This document shows positions 1-11,590 of a stretch of DNA of 64,000 bases, piece by piece. The stretch is from Strigops habroptila (Eukaryota; Chordata; Aves; Psittaciformes; Psittacidae), in the NCBI RefSeq assembly GCF_004027225.2, contig NC_044301.2:18090597-18154596 (forward strand), given 5' to 3'. The position numbers and the translations under genes are program-made. The notes beneath the pieces were generated by a model. That model ran no database searches. It was not told where the DNA came from and was given only the letters and a program-made list of their open reading frames with translations. How positions within the stretch are numbered: position 1 is the stretch's first letter; every line of letters begins with the position of its first letter.

Positions 1-349
1 CGGAGGGATGGGGAGGAGAATCGGAAGAATGTAACTCCCACGGGTTGAGATAAGAGCAGTCCAGTAACTAAAGTACCATACAAAACTACTGCTGCTACCA
101 CCAATAATAATAATGATAAGGGAAATAACAAGAGGAGAGGATACAATTGCTCACCACCTGCCGACCGATACCCAGCCTGCCCCGAGCAGTGATCCGGGCC
201 TTCTGGGTAACTCCCTCCAGTTTATATACTGGGCTTGATGTGCCCTGGTATGGAATACCCCTTTGGCTAGTTTGGGTCAGGTGTCCTGTCTCTGCTTCCT
301 CCTGGCTTCCCCTCCCTGGCAGAGCATGAGACTGAGAAAGTCCTTGGTC
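1..349 (-). repeat. ERVL-type LTR, truncated at both ends
   Basis: This is the reverse complement of the same LTR family seen complete at 59243-59810 and 16533-17099. Shared blocks are the AATAATAATAATGATAAGGG stretch, the GAGCAATTG-type block, the TATATAAAC promoter box and the CTCATGCTCTGCCAGG block. The LTR 3' end lies left of the window. The U3 side stops at 349, where a CR1 begins, so only the central part remains. Confidence 0.85.
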
Positions 350-350
350 C

Positions 351-640
351 AGTGGTGCCCAGTGACAGGACAAGGAGCAATGGTGAGCAATAGCCATGAA
401 CTAAAACACAAGAAGTTTTACCTCACCTTGAGGAAGAACTTCTTTATGTTGAGGGTGGCAGAGCACTGGAACAGGCTGCCCAGGGAGGTTGTGGAGTCTC
501 CCTCTCTGGAGACATTCAAAACCTGCCTGGATGCGTTCCTGTGTGACCAGCTCTGAGTGGCTCTGCCTTGGCAGGGAGGTTGGACTAAATGATCTCCAGA
601 GGTACCTTGAACCCTAATGATTCTGTGGTTGTGTGTATGT
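351..640 (+). mobile_element. CR1 LINE 3' end
   Basis: The last part of a CR1 reverse transcriptase frame is visible: hydrophilic residues, then a [13 protein letters not shown]-type block and the closing LDAFL-type segment. It is followed by the family 3' UTR (TTGGACTAAATGATCTCCAGAGG) and a degraded ATTCTGTGG tail. It is a 5'-truncated copy of about 290 bp joined directly to the LTR fragment before it. Confidence 0.85.
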
Positions 641-1162
641 GGTCTTTTTGTTCCAGTCAAACCCATCTTGTTTCCATACTAAATTTTGTGAGATTTCTCT
701 TGCTTGACCTGCAGCATGTTTCTTAATACAAGCTCAGTAGAAAAACTGGGTAGGTTTCTACTGAATGTACATTAAGACAGTTAAGGGAAGCATCATCAGC
801 GTCAAGGCAAGGGATAGGATAACATATCTAATGCAAGAAGGGGAAGGTGGAAGAGCACTGTGGGAAAATCACTTGGGGGGAGAAATTAGAGAAAACTGGG
901 GTCTAACAGAAGTTGCAGTATTATAGAAACCTTTTTAGGGTAAAATACAATTACCACTTTCAGGACAGTTGGCATGCACAGAACCTACTGCACTACTCCA
1001 CTGTGGTTCCCTAGGCAACATAACCTGCTATCTTAGAGGACCAATGGAGGGTGGAGCAGAGTGGAGACAATGCAGCCAGGCTCTTTAGTACTCCCTGGAG
1101 TATTGGGAATTTGATGGTACCATACAGCTGATAAACTGCATGGTAGCTCTCAAATGGGACAT
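641..1162. other. Unannotated spacer
   Basis: AT-rich sequence between a CR1 tail and an LTR edge. I see no gene, RNA or recognisable repeat in it. Confidence 0.5.
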
Positions 1163-1368
1163 TGTCGTGGTTTAAGCCCAGCTGGTAACTCGGAACCACG
1201 CAGCCACTCACTCACTCCCCCCCTTCATCCTCCCCCAGCTCCCGGAGGGATGGGGAGGAGAATCAAAACAATGTAAATCCCATGGGTTGAGATAAGAACA
1301 GTCCAGTAACTAAGGTATAATAAAAAACCACTACTGCTACCACCAATAATAATAATGATAAGGGAAAT

Positions 1369-3001
1369 GCATCCCGACTAGAAGAAAGTGCAGCAGGAGG
1401 GCCAGGAGACCTCCATGGGTGGACAAGGAACTGCTGAGGAAACTTAGAGGGAAAAAAGAAGCTTATAGAAGGTGGAAGCGAGGACAGGCGGCCTGGGAAG
1501 AATATAGGAGCATTGCCCGGGAAGCTAGGGACCAGGTTAGGAAAGCTAAGGCCCAGCTAGAATTAAGTTTGGCAAGGGATGTGAAAGATAACAGGAAAGG
1601 ATTCTATAGATACGTAGCAAATAAAAGACAGACTAGGGATAACGTGGGCCCTCTCCGGAAGCTATAAGGAGAACTGGCTACCATGGATTTGGAGAAGGCT
1701 GAGGTTCTTAATGACTTCTTTGCCTCAGTCTTCACTAGCAAATGCTTTGATCACACCACGAAACTCTTGGAAAGCAGATGCAGGGACTGTGAAAATGAAG
1801 ACCTTAGGCCCACTGTAGGAGAGGATCAGGCTCGAGACCATCTTAAGAACCTGAACGTGCACAAGTCCGTGGGACCTGATGAAATCCATCCGTGGGTCCT
1901 GAAGGAGCTGGCGAATGAAGTTGCTAAACTACTGTCCATCATATTCGAAAAATCGTGGCAGTCAGGTGAAGTTCCTGTAAATGGCTCGATGTCCAGTTGG
2001 AAACCTGTAACGAGCGGTGTCCCTCAGGGATCGGTGTTGGGACCTGTCTTGTTCAACATCTTTGTCGGCGACATGGACAGCGGGATTGAGTGCACCCTCA
2101 GCAAGTTTGCCGATGACACCAAGCTGTGTGGTTTGGTTGATACGCTGGAGGGAAGGGATGCCATCCAGAGGAACCTGGACATGCTTGTGAGGTGGGCCAA
2201 TGCCAACCTTATGAAGTTTAACCAAGCCAAGTGTAAGGTCCTACACCTGGGTCAGGGCAATCCCAGGCACTGCTACAGGTTGGGCAGAGAAGAGATTCAG
2301 AGCAGCCCTGCAGAGAAGGACTTGGGGGTGTTGGTTGATGAGAAGCTTAACATGAGTTGGCAGTGTGCGCTTGCAGCCCAGAAAGCCAACCGTATCCTGG
2401 GCTGCATCAAAAGAAGCGTGACCAGCAGGTCAAAGGAGGTGATCCTGCCCCTCTACTCTGCTCTCGTGAGACCTCACTTGGAGTACTGCGTACAGTTCTG
2501 GTGTCCTCAACATAAAATGGACATGGAGCTGTTGGAGTGAGTCCAGAGGAGGGCCACGAGGATGATAAGAGGGCTGGAGCACCTCCCGTATGAAGACAGG
2601 CTGAGAAAGTTGAGGCTGTTCAGCCTGGAGAAGGGAAGGCTGCGTGGAGACCTCATAGCACCATTCCACTATCTGAAGAAGGCCTATAAGGATGCTGGGG
2701 AGGGACTCTTCCTTAGGGACTGTAGTGGTAGGACAAGGGGTAATGGGTTCAAACTTAAACAGGGGAAGTTTAGATTAGATATAAGGAAGAAGTTCTTTAC
2801 AGTGAGGGTGGTGAAGCACTGGAATGGGTTGCCCAGGGAGGTTGTGAATGCTCCATCCCTGGCGGTGTTCAAGGCCAGGTTGGACAGAGCCTTGGGCGAC
2901 ATGGTTTAGTGCAAGGTGTCCCTGCCCATAGCAGGGGGATTGGAACTAGATGATCTTCAGGTCCTTTCCAACCCTTACTGTTCTACGATTCTATGATTCT
3001 A
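1369..3001 (+). mobile_element. CR1 LINE with internal RT deletion
   Basis: Begins within ORF2 after the endonuclease domain and ends with ATTCTATG repeats. Frames cover the linker (1419-1667), then RT (1683-2540) with the PQGSVLGP and FADD motifs, then the C-terminal part (2562-2909). Compared with the copy at 19006-22511, roughly 120 codons of RT are missing at about 1977, where the SGEVP block jumps to the NGSMSS block. Single stops also split the frame. It is a dead 5'-truncated copy inserted in the ERVL LTR. Confidence 0.9.
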
Positions 3002-3393
3002 TGTGGGGTCATATTTGGAGGGCAGTGGACATGTGATGAGCCAGCCATATGAGGGCCTCTTCTAAGCATGCAGCTGCATACCAAGAAGAAGATAAGAGGA
3101 TGTGAACCAGCCATCAGAGAGCTTCTTCTAAACACGTAGCTGCATACCACGAAGAAGAGGAAGAAAACATCTGCAGTCGGATACATGGGAAGAACACCAG
3201 AAATTAGGTGATCCAATAAGGACTCTTACCGAGCCACGTGAATGCCTCGTGCAAGAGGGCTTTTACCAATCAAAAGGTGCGTGACTGCATGTAGAGATAG
3301 AAAACTCTGTATATAAAGGGTTCGTGGGAACAATAAAGTGGCTTCTGCTTGATTCACATAGAATTGTGTAGGGACCATTGTCGTCTCTCCTCA
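3002..3393 (+). repeat. Solo LTR, alpharetrovirus/class II-like
   Basis: A 392-bp unit beginning TGTGGGG and ending CTCA, with a TATATAAAGG box at about 3310 and AATAAA at 3332-3337 in LTR-like order. It sits in the ATTCTATG tail of the CR1. The flanks ATTCTA and GTTCTA could be a 6-bp target duplication with one mismatch. The class is inferred from length, signals and duplication size; no internal region is present to confirm it. Confidence 0.6.
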
Positions 3394-4183
3394 GTTCTAT
3401 GATAAATAATAAGGGGAGAGGATATAACTGCTCACCACCAGCCCATTGATACCCAGCCTGCCCCAAGCAGCGATCTGGGCCTTCTGGGTAACTCCCCCCA
3501 GTTTCTATACTGGGCATGATGTGCCCTGGTATGGAAGACCCCTTTGGCTAGTTTGGGTCAGGTGTCCTGTCTCTGCTTCCTCCCGGCTTCCCTTCCTCCC
3601 TGGCAGAGCATGAGACTGAGAAAGTCCTTGGTCGGAGTAAACATTACTTAGCAACAACTAAGAACATCAGTGTTATCAGCGTTGTTCCCAGGCTGAAAGT
3701 CAAAAACACAGCACTGCATCAGCTACTAAGAAGGAGAAAAAAAGACTGCTATAGCTGAACCCAGGATAGTATCCACCCCTTATTCCATGCCATTCACGTC
3801 ATGCTCAGATCCCACATTTTTCAATAAACCATCGCTTTTGTCTCATATATATACATACACTCAAAAAAAAGAGAGATATCATTCCTTAGTCCATGGACCA
3901 ATCTCTATAAAGTTGCTGAATTCATTCAGTCCATGATGTCAGGCTCCATCTCTTGGAACAGTCTTTCAGGGCAGAAGGGACGGTGTGTAGTGCTGGGTTG
4001 TTGCCTGCTGATGACACTGCCAAACTCATCTGGTCACTGCTGAGCTCATCTGGTTTCCTAAAAATTCATTCTTTGTTGGGGTGATGATCAGAGGAAAGCC
4101 AGGGAAAGTTGCTGGTTACCTGAAGATATCTAGCTGGTGGGCTATAAAAGTGTTATAGAGCAGGCAACAGCATACAATTGAGT

Positions 4184-5191
4184 TCATTGGCTGTTTTCCC
4201 CCAAAATCAAATCCCCTTGAGGTACACATCGGACTTCCCCATCTTCCCACATTAGCCACCAAGTATATCCCGGTCCCTGAGCAAAAGCAACCCCACGAGT
4301 GGGTTTGCCTTTACCTGAAGCAGGAATAACCCAGACTGTCTTCCCCAACAAATTCTTTATGTGCACCACAGGAACTTTATCCCCCTCTACAGGACGTAAA
4401 AGTTCTGATTGGGCTGGGCCAGCCCTGTTGGCAGATCCCCTAGTGTTGACCAACCAGGTGGCTTTTGTTAAAGGTGTATCCCAGTGTTTGAAAGTCCCAC
4501 CACCCATTGCTCTCAGTGTAGTTTTTAAAAGCCCATTGTACCATTTGATTTTCCCAGAGGCTGGTGCATGCTAGGGGATGTGATATACCCACTCAATGCC
4601 ATGCTCTTTGGCCCAAGTGTCTATGAGGTTGTTCCGGAAATGAGTCCCATTGTCGGACTCAATTCTCTCTGGGGTGCCATGTCGCCACAAGACTTGTTTC
4701 TCAAGGCCCAGGATAGTGTTCCGGGCAGTGGCGTGGGGCACAGCGTATGTTTCCAGCCATCCGGTGGTTGCTTCCACCATGGTAAGCACATGGCGCTTGC
4801 CTTGGTGGGTCGGTGGGAGTGTGATATAGTCAATCTGCCAGGCCTCCCCATATTTGTACTTCAGCCATCATCCTCCACACCAGAGAGGCTTTAACCACCC
4901 GACTCGCTTGATTGCAGCACATATTTCACATTCATGAATAACCTGGGCAATAGTGTCCATTCTTAAGTCCACCCCTCGATCACGAGCCATCTATATGATG
5001 CCTTGATGGCCTTGACGGCCTGAGGTGTCATGGGCCCACCAGGCTAAAAATAATTCACCCTTATGTTGCCAATCCAAGTCCATCTGAGCCACTTCAATCT
5101 TAGCAGCATTATATACTTCCTGGTTGTTCTGGTGTTCCTCAGTGGCCCGACTCTTGGGTACATGAGCATCTACGTGGCGTACCTTCACCAC
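4184..5191 (-). pseudogene. ERVL integrase, broken
   Basis: Three minus-strand frames together look like an integrase. 4991-5191 covers the end of the N-terminal domain; 4571-4789 has the core with an SDNGTHF catalytic motif; 4184-4507 is the C-terminal domain with the VHIKNLLGKTVWVIP block and a tryptophan-rich GYTWW segment. The enzyme joins viral DNA to host DNA. Stops and shifts separate the frames, so no functional protein is expected. The C-terminal block is repeated on the plus strand at 12838, in provirus B. Confidence 0.8.
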
Positions 5192-6047
5192 CAGGTTCTG
5201 CAGCTGGGCAGCAATATCTTGCCACAGTGCAGCAGCCCAGATGGGTTTACCTCTGCGTTACCAGTTGCTCTACTTCCATTGCTGCAACCACCCCCACAGG
5301 CATTTGCCACCATCCATGAGTCAGTATAGAGAGAAAGTACTGGCCATTTTTCTCGTTCAGCCATGTCCAAGGCCAGCTGGATGGCTTTCACCTCTGCAAA
5401 CTGACTCAATTCACCCTCTCCTCCAGCAGTTTCTGCAACTTGTCCCAGGGGACTCCACACAGCTGCCTTCCATCTCTGATGCTTTCCCACAATAGGGCAG
5501 GACCCATCAGTAAACAAGGCATATTGCTTTTCACTCTCTGACAGTTTGTTATATGGTGGGGCCTCTTCAGCATGCATCACCTCCTCTTCTGGTGACATCC
5601 CAAAATTTTTGCCCTCTGACCAGTCCATGATGACTTCTAGAATTCCTGGACGACTGGGATTTCCTATTTGAGCTCGTTGTGTAATTAGTGCGGCCCACTT
5701 ACTCAATGTAGCATCAGTTGCGTGATGGGCAGCGGAGACCCTGTCTTTGAACATCCAGCCCAGCACAGGCAATCGGGTGCTAGGAGAAGCTGTGCTTCAG
5801 TGCCAATCACTTCTGAAGCAGCTCGAACCCCTTCATAGGCTGCCAGTATCTCTTTTTCAGTGGGAGTATAGCTGGCCTCGGATCCTTTATATCCCTGACT
5901 CCAAAAGCTGGGGGGGCGACCTCGAGTCTCCCCTGGAGCTTTCTGCCAGAGGCTCCAGGTAGGACCATTCTCCCCAGCTGTGGTATAGAGCACATTTTTC
6001 ACATCTGGCCCGTCCCAGAGTCGTCCGAGGGCTACTGCATGAACTAT
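5185..6047 (-). pseudogene. ERVL RT connection and RNase H, broken
   Basis: The frame 5185-5772 contains LFTDGSC (first RNase H aspartate), the SQFAEVKAIQLAL helix (glutamate) and LYTDSW (second aspartate), the usual order of RNase H active-site residues. The frame 5703-6002 is the preceding connection segment with SYTPTEKEILAAYEGV. The two overlap out of frame, so at least one indel separates them. RNase H removes the RNA strand during reverse transcription. Confidence 0.8.
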
Positions 6048-6050
6048 TTC

Positions 6051-7346
6051 TCATTTAATTTGTTCCAAGGCTTGTTGTTGCTCAGGGCCCCATTTGAAAT
6101 CATTCTTCTTCCAGGTCACATGATAGAGAGGGCTTACAATCAGACTGTAATTTGGGATGTGCATTCTCCAGAACCCCACAACACCTAAGAAAGCTTGTGT
6201 TTCTTTCTTGTTAGTTGGTGGAGACATTGCTGTTATCTTGTTGATCACGTCTGTGGGGATCTGGCGATGTCCGTCTTGCCATTTTATTCCCAAAAATTGA
6301 ATCTCCTGTGCAGGTCCCTTGACCTTATTCCGTTTTATGGCAAAACCGGCCTTCAGCAGGATTTGGATTATCTTCCTCCCTTTCTCAAAAACTTCTTCCG
6401 CTGTATCACCCCACACGATGATGTCATCAATGTATTGCAGGTGTTCTGGAGCTTGCCCCTGTTCCAGTGCAGTCTGGATCAAACCATGGCAGACGGTAGG
6501 GCTGTGTTTCCACCCCTGGGGCAGTCGGTTCCAAGTGTACTGGACGCCCCTCCAAGTGAAAGCAAACTGTGGCCTGCATTCTGCTGCCAAAGGGATTGAG
6601 AAAAATGCATTGGCAATGTCAATTGTGGCATACCACTTGGCTGCCTTTGACTCCAGTTCATATTGAAGTTCTAGCATGTCCAGTACGGCAGCACTCAATG
6701 GTGGTGTGACTTTGTTCAGGCCACGATAGTCTACTGTTAATCTCCACTCTCCATTAGACTTTTGCACTGGCCATATGGGGCTATTAAAGGGTGAGCGGGT
6801 CCTGCTGATCACTCCTTGGCTCTCCAGTCCATGGATCAGCTTATGGGTGGGAATCAAGGAGTCTCGGTTGGTGCAATATTGCCGCCGGTGCACTGTTGTG
6901 GTCACAATTGGCACTTGTTGTTCTTTGACCTTCAGCAACCCCACAACAGAAGGATCCTCTGAGAGACCGGGCAAGGTGGACAGCTGCTTAATTCCCTCTG
7001 TCTCCAAGGCAGCAATACCAAAAGCCCATCTATACCCTTTTGGGTCTTTGAAGTACCCTCTCCTGAAATAGTCTATGCCAAGGATGCATGGAGTCCCTGG
7101 ACCAGTCACAATGGGGTGCTTTTGCCACTTCCTCCCAGTCAGGCTGATTTCAGCTTCTAGTATAGTTAAGGCTTGGGATCCTCCTGTCACTCCAGAAATA
7201 TAAATGGGTTTCACCCCTTGATACCTTGATGGCATCAGGGTACACTGTGCACCGGTATCTACTAGAGCCTTATACTCCTCTGGGACTGATGTGCCAGGCC
7301 ATCTGATCCACACAGTCCAGTAAACCCGATTATCCCTCTCCTCCAC
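6051..7346 (-). pseudogene. ERVL protease and reverse transcriptase frame
   Basis: This is the longest frame of provirus A (431 codons). It opens with a retroviral aspartic protease holding LVDTGAQCTLM and later LGIDYF. RT follows, with the LTVDYRGLN block, the LPQGWKHSP block and the YIDDIIVWGD catalytic motif. It ends in the early thumb/connection region. Being one open frame, it is the best-preserved part of the element. No start of its own is needed, since such regions are made as part of a polyprotein. ERVL assignment rests on these motifs, the absence of env and the 5-bp target duplications of related solo LTRs in the window. Confidence 0.85.
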
Positions 7347-7367
7347 CTGGCTGGAGGCAGGGCCCCT

Positions 7368-9105
7368 CTAATAGTGATCATAAAATTCTCCACTTCTGTC
7401 TTGTAGAAAGGGATTAGTATTCCTTATCACAGGAGCTGGAGTAAAATCAGCTCTTTCACTCCATCTGGGAAACTGCTCACCAGAGACTGGAGCAGCAGCT
7501 TTCCTGGGAGGATCATCCTTGACCATTGTTCTCCTCTTCAGTTCACGCACCCGTTGCTCCAGAGCTGAAGTAGGTTTTCCATCCCACTTTCTCATGTCTT
7601 CTCCGTGATCCCGCAGGTAAAACCATAGGGTGGCCTGTGGCGTGTATCTCCTATATTTTCTTTCTCGAACAGTAGGGCACCTTCTGTTAACAGCTGAGAC
7701 ATGGGTTGGCACACGTGGGGAGCTGGATAGATCGGATAAATCGTCTCTCAATTGTTTGAACTCCTGGGACAGTTTTTCCACAGCTGAAATGATGGAAGGG
7801 GTGAGATTGTCTTCGAACTCTCGGAGTTGATGATTCACTTCATCCACTGTTGGTGGTGGTCTGTCATTCCAGGTCATTGATGCCAATGTGTGGGCATATG
7901 ATGATGGTGCACTCTGTGTAAGGTTCCACCACATGGGTTGTGGACATTCGACTTCATCTGGACCTATGGATGCATTCCCAGCATCCGGCCTACCATAGAT
8001 CATCTCTAGAATGGCTGATTCCCTCAGGGAGTGGATGCCTTTCTCTATCGTGGTTCAGTTGGCTGAGTGACTCATAATATCCTCTTTGTAGGGAAACCTT
8101 TCCCTCACAGCTGCCAAGAGCTGCCTCCAAAGGCTGAGGGCTCACTTCTCTCTTGCAATCGCTTTGTCAATTCCTCCTTCCCTAGCAAGTGATCCCAGCT
8201 GATTGGCTTCCCTACCTTCTAGCCTGCCGTTGGCCCCATTGTCCCAGCATCGGAGCAACCAGGTGACGATGTGCTCCCCTGGAACACGGCTGAAATCTTT
8301 TCACATATTCTGCAGCTCAGTCGAGGTCCGGGGTCGAGAAGTCACCTCTTCTTCCTCTTCCTCTGATTCACATAGTAGTAACTCTTGTTCAGGTTCTGTT
8401 CTGTGTAGTAATTGCATTGAGACTTCATCTTTCTTCACTGCAGGTGTTGTTCTTTGTGCCTCTCCTTTGCTTTTGCTTACAGGGGCAACAGATATTGTCA
8501 CAAACTGGCCATTTGGTTTAGCTGCAGTGTTTGTCACTGTGGTTGGAGTGGCTGCAGTGTCTGCCACTAGGATTGGAGTGGCTGCAGCATCTGCCACTAG
8601 GGTTGGAGTGGCTGCAGTCTCTGTTGCCGGGGTTGGTGCAGCTGTTGCCCTTGGGGGTTGAGTAACACCAACAGCTGCGTTGTCTGTTGCTGTCGGGGTT
8701 TGAGTAGCTGATGTGCTTGTCACTGGGGTTGGTGTAGCTGATGTGCTTGGAGTTGGAGTAGCTGCATGGTCTGTTGCTTTGCCATCAGGTCCAGAGACAT
8801 TTTTTCCTTTTTAAGGTGCTGGGTTGGGGTTGTGTTGAGCAGGGCTCTGTAGGCGTAGGCCAAGCCCCAGCACGTTGCCATGATTTGTCCCTCTCTGGTA
8901 TAACCGGGATGACAGCACACCTCTTTTAAGTGTTTTACTAGTTTTTCTGGATTTTGCACTTGTTCAGGGGTGAAGTTCCAAAGCACTGGAGAGGCCCACT
9001 GGCCTAGATACTTGCCCCTACTATCCCCCACACCCTGCCACTCATGACTGTCCAGCCTCAGGGAAAATCTCTTGGTGGTCCTCCTATAGCTGATCCCAGG
9101 ACAGA
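7368..9105 (-). pseudogene. ERVL gag remnant with Ala/Pro/Thr repeats
   Basis: Three minus-strand frames (8720-9031, extendable to about 9105; 8301-8723; 7368-8003) lie directly before the protease and are taken as gag by position. Visible features are a WASPVLWNFTPEQVQNPEKL segment, a repetitive Ala/Thr/Pro/Val part at 8519-8770 made of imperfect units of about 30 bp, an acidic glutamate run at about 8340-8370, and a basic C-terminal part. No CCHC zinc knuckle is visible. Frames are broken between the segments and the amino terminus is lost. Confidence 0.65.
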
Positions 9106-10287
9106 AATATAAGAGATGTCCATTTCTGTGCCAGCAACTGTGGCGAAATCAGTGTCTTTAGGTGAACCTTACTTATTATAATCCCATTATAATACTAACA
9201 CACACCTCCATCCCAAAGTTCCCACCTCCAAGGTTCGACCACCCCTCACCGTGCATGTGCTTTATATGTTTTATCTATCTGCTATATCTTTAAATGAGAA
9301 GTGAGACATTTTTTCACCAATCTGTAATAAAAGAATGTATGACTGGAGTCACTCAAGCTCTACCTGAGAGTAAAGAAAAGTACAAAAGTGAATGATAGAG
9401 AGGAGGAGTTAGGCAAGTTAGTCTGAACCTGTGTTCTCCCATAGGGACACCTATTAGGAAAGAACTTGATCTTATGTGCACTAAATGACTAACAGTAGCT
9501 GTTATTAGTGATTATAGTCTGACTGCGTATCACTTCAAGCTCGTGTTTGCAGACAGTCCCTATCACCGGCAATCTCTGAACCTTTTCCTGTAACAAATTT
9601 TTATTTTGTATAATAAAAGACTTCAGCTGAAGTCCATTTTGTGTAAGTCTCCAGAGACTTGAATATTTGATATAAGGGATTTGACTTAGTTATGCTGTCG
9701 GTGCAGGCCCCCTGAATAGGTTAGATGAATCACCCTCTGATTCAGTGGGCTGTCCAGTATGCAAACAGGCTGGTTGGGCACAAGGGTCTTGTCTTTCTTG
9801 GGACACTGTCAAGCTGGTCAAATATAAAGGGTTCGAGGAAACCCCCCTTGTAAAGTGGCAGCATTGGCGTGTGGGACAAATTTGGACCAGAAGGTGCAAG
9901 CACTACACAATCCTTTAGACATAAACCACTGACCAAGTCTGAGACTAGGATTGGATCCAGCTGCACCCAGCCCCTCTAATATTTGAGGATCAGCTGGAAA
10001 GCAAGGGGGTCCTTTCTGAACCTTGTGACTCAACGGGAGGGTCTCCCTAACACATCTTGTCCACTAGCCTAAGGCGAACACCTATTCTTTGACAAGCAGG
10101 AAGGGACTAGAGATTAAGGGACGTGACACAGATTATCTCTGTCTTGGTTGGCTCACTCTCTTAAGGAACTGCAGCCTAAATCTTGTTTGTATCTGTTTAC
10201 CTCAGCATTTTCCAGTCTCATTTCTTATCAGTTCTCTGCTCATAATGTCACTGCCCCCCCCCCCCAGCCCTTCAGTATTTGAGTATT
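9106..10287. other. Unassigned region, possibly old retroviral
   Basis: No gene is recognised. Two AATAAA-type signals occur (near 9328 and 9612), the second followed by sequence reminiscent of an LTR end. A plus-strand stretch of roughly 70 codons stays open near 9690-9910 without recognisable motifs. A C-run lies at 10254-10265. This may be the relic of a further ERV, but I cannot prove it. Confidence 0.3.
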
Positions 10288-10829
10288 TGTGCTGGTTTTG
10301 GCTGGAGTAAAGTTAATTTTCTTTATAGCAGCTAGTATGGGGCTATGTTTTGGATTTGTGCTGGAAACAGTGTTCATAACACAGGGATGTTTTAGTTATT
10401 GCTGAACAGTGCTTACAAAGAGTCTGCCTCTCAGACTGCCCTGCCAGTAAGTAGGCTGGGGGTGGGCAAGAAGTTGGGAGGGGACACAGCCAGAACATCT
10501 GACCCCAGCTGACCCAAGGGATATTCCATACCATATGACGTCATGCTCAGCATATAAAGCTGGGTGAAGAAGAATGAAGGGGGGTGACACAACACACATT
10601 CAGAGTGATGGCATTTGTCTTCTCAAGTAACAGTTACGTGTGATGAAGCCCTGCTTTCCTGAAGATGGCTGAACACCTGCCTACCGATGGAATTAGTGAA
10701 TGAATTCCTTGCTTTGATTTGCTGTGGAGCTTTATCTCAACCCACGTTTTCTCACTTTTACTCTTTTCTCTCCCCCATCCCACCAAGGGGAGTGAGTGCT
10801 TAGTTGCCAGCTGGGATTAAGCTATGACA
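10288..10829 (+). repeat. Complete solo LTR, older ERVL-type subfamily
   Basis: A 542-bp unit starting TGTGCTGGTTTTGGCTGG and ending GCTATGACA, flanked by the exact 5-bp duplication GTATT on both sides (10283-10287 and 10830-10834). The 5-bp duplication fits ERVL. It shares the TGATAACAC-like block, the CTCAGCATATAAAGC promoter box and the terminal AGCTGGG...ATGACA block with the other LTRs here, but is clearly more diverged. Confidence 0.9.
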
Positions 10830-11220
10830 GTATTCCAAGGGTCCATTTAGCCCTTGTAAATCAATATTCAGCTTCCCATATTGCCCCTGGTTCAATCCTT
10901 GTCTCCACTGCACTCCAATCAGATGTCTCCTGCCCATGCACCGCATGCACAGGCAAGTGCAGGAGAGACCCTGCTGCTCTTAGCATTTGCTTGCCTGGAA
11001 CTGAGTTGACCTACAAGCAGCTGGAAGTAACTATGCCTAGAAAGGTTTTGTGCCTTGGCTACATAGCACAAACAGCTGTGTTTTTGTAGTGATGTGTGCA
11101 GTCTAGCCAGGATCAAGAAATGAGAGAGGCTGTCTCCATCAGTCTTCAGATTTAATGTGCTGAACTCTTAAGAAGTCTTGGAGCATGTTTCAGGTGAGAT
11201 AATTCAAAGTATAACTTGAC
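10830..11220. other. Unannotated spacer
   Basis: Between the solo LTR and an ERVL fragment. I see no supported feature in it. Confidence 0.45.
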
Positions 11221-11590
11221 TGTTGTGTTTTAAGCCCAGCTGGCAACTCAGAACCACACAGTCGCATGGAATTGAGAAAAATGCATTGGCAGTATCAATT
11301 GTGGCATCCCACTTGGCTGCCTTTGACTCCAGTTCATATTGAAGTTCTAGCATGTCCGGTATGGCAGCACTCAATGGTGGTGTGACTTCATTCAGGCCAC
11401 GATAGTCTACTGTTAGTCTCCACTCTCCGTTAGACTTTCGCACTGGCCATATGGGGCTATTAAAGACACTCCTTGGCTCTCCAGTCTACAGATCAGCTCA
11501 TGGATGGGAATCAGGGAGTCTCGGTTGGTGCAATATCACCACCAGTTCACTATTATGGTAGCAATTGGCACCTCTTGTTCTTTGACCTTT
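11221..11590 (-). mobile_element. ERVL fragment: LTR end joined to RT
   Basis: 11221-11265 matches the LTR 3' end (reverse complement). It is joined directly to 11266-11590, which matches the RT segment of provirus A (LTVDYRGLNEVTPPLS and the following block). About 30 bp present in provirus A near 6790 are missing here at about 11465. The join of LTR end to mid-pol is a rearranged or deleted provirus, not a normal structure. Confidence 0.8.

Larger units (their letters stand above)
1163..3768 (-). repeat. 3' LTR of ERVL provirus A, split by later insertions
   Basis: The LTR is present in two blocks, 1163-1367 (the LTR 3' end; TGTCGTGG read on plus) and about 3400-3768 (the rest, ending at the U3 start that follows GGTGGATAC on the minus strand). 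Between them lie a CR1 (from 1369) and a solo LTR. The edges match LTR copies elsewhere in this window that are uninterrupted at this point, so the split is by insertion. Confidence 0.85.
1163..9105 (-). mobile_element. ERVL-like provirus A, 5'-truncated and decayed
   Basis: On the minus strand the order is gag (about 9105-7368), protease-RT (7346-6051), RNase H (about 6002-5185), integrase (5191-4184), a 3' untranslated stretch (4183-3769) and the 3' LTR (3768-1163, interrupted). No env is seen, as usual for ERVL. Pol motifs include LVDTGA (protease) and YIDD (RT). The 5' LTR, leader and start of gag are missing: homology stops near 9105 in unrelated sequence. Frames are broken by stops and shifts, so it is not coding. 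The same 3' untranslated sequence occurs in provirus B on the plus strand, showing the two are one family. Confidence 0.85.
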
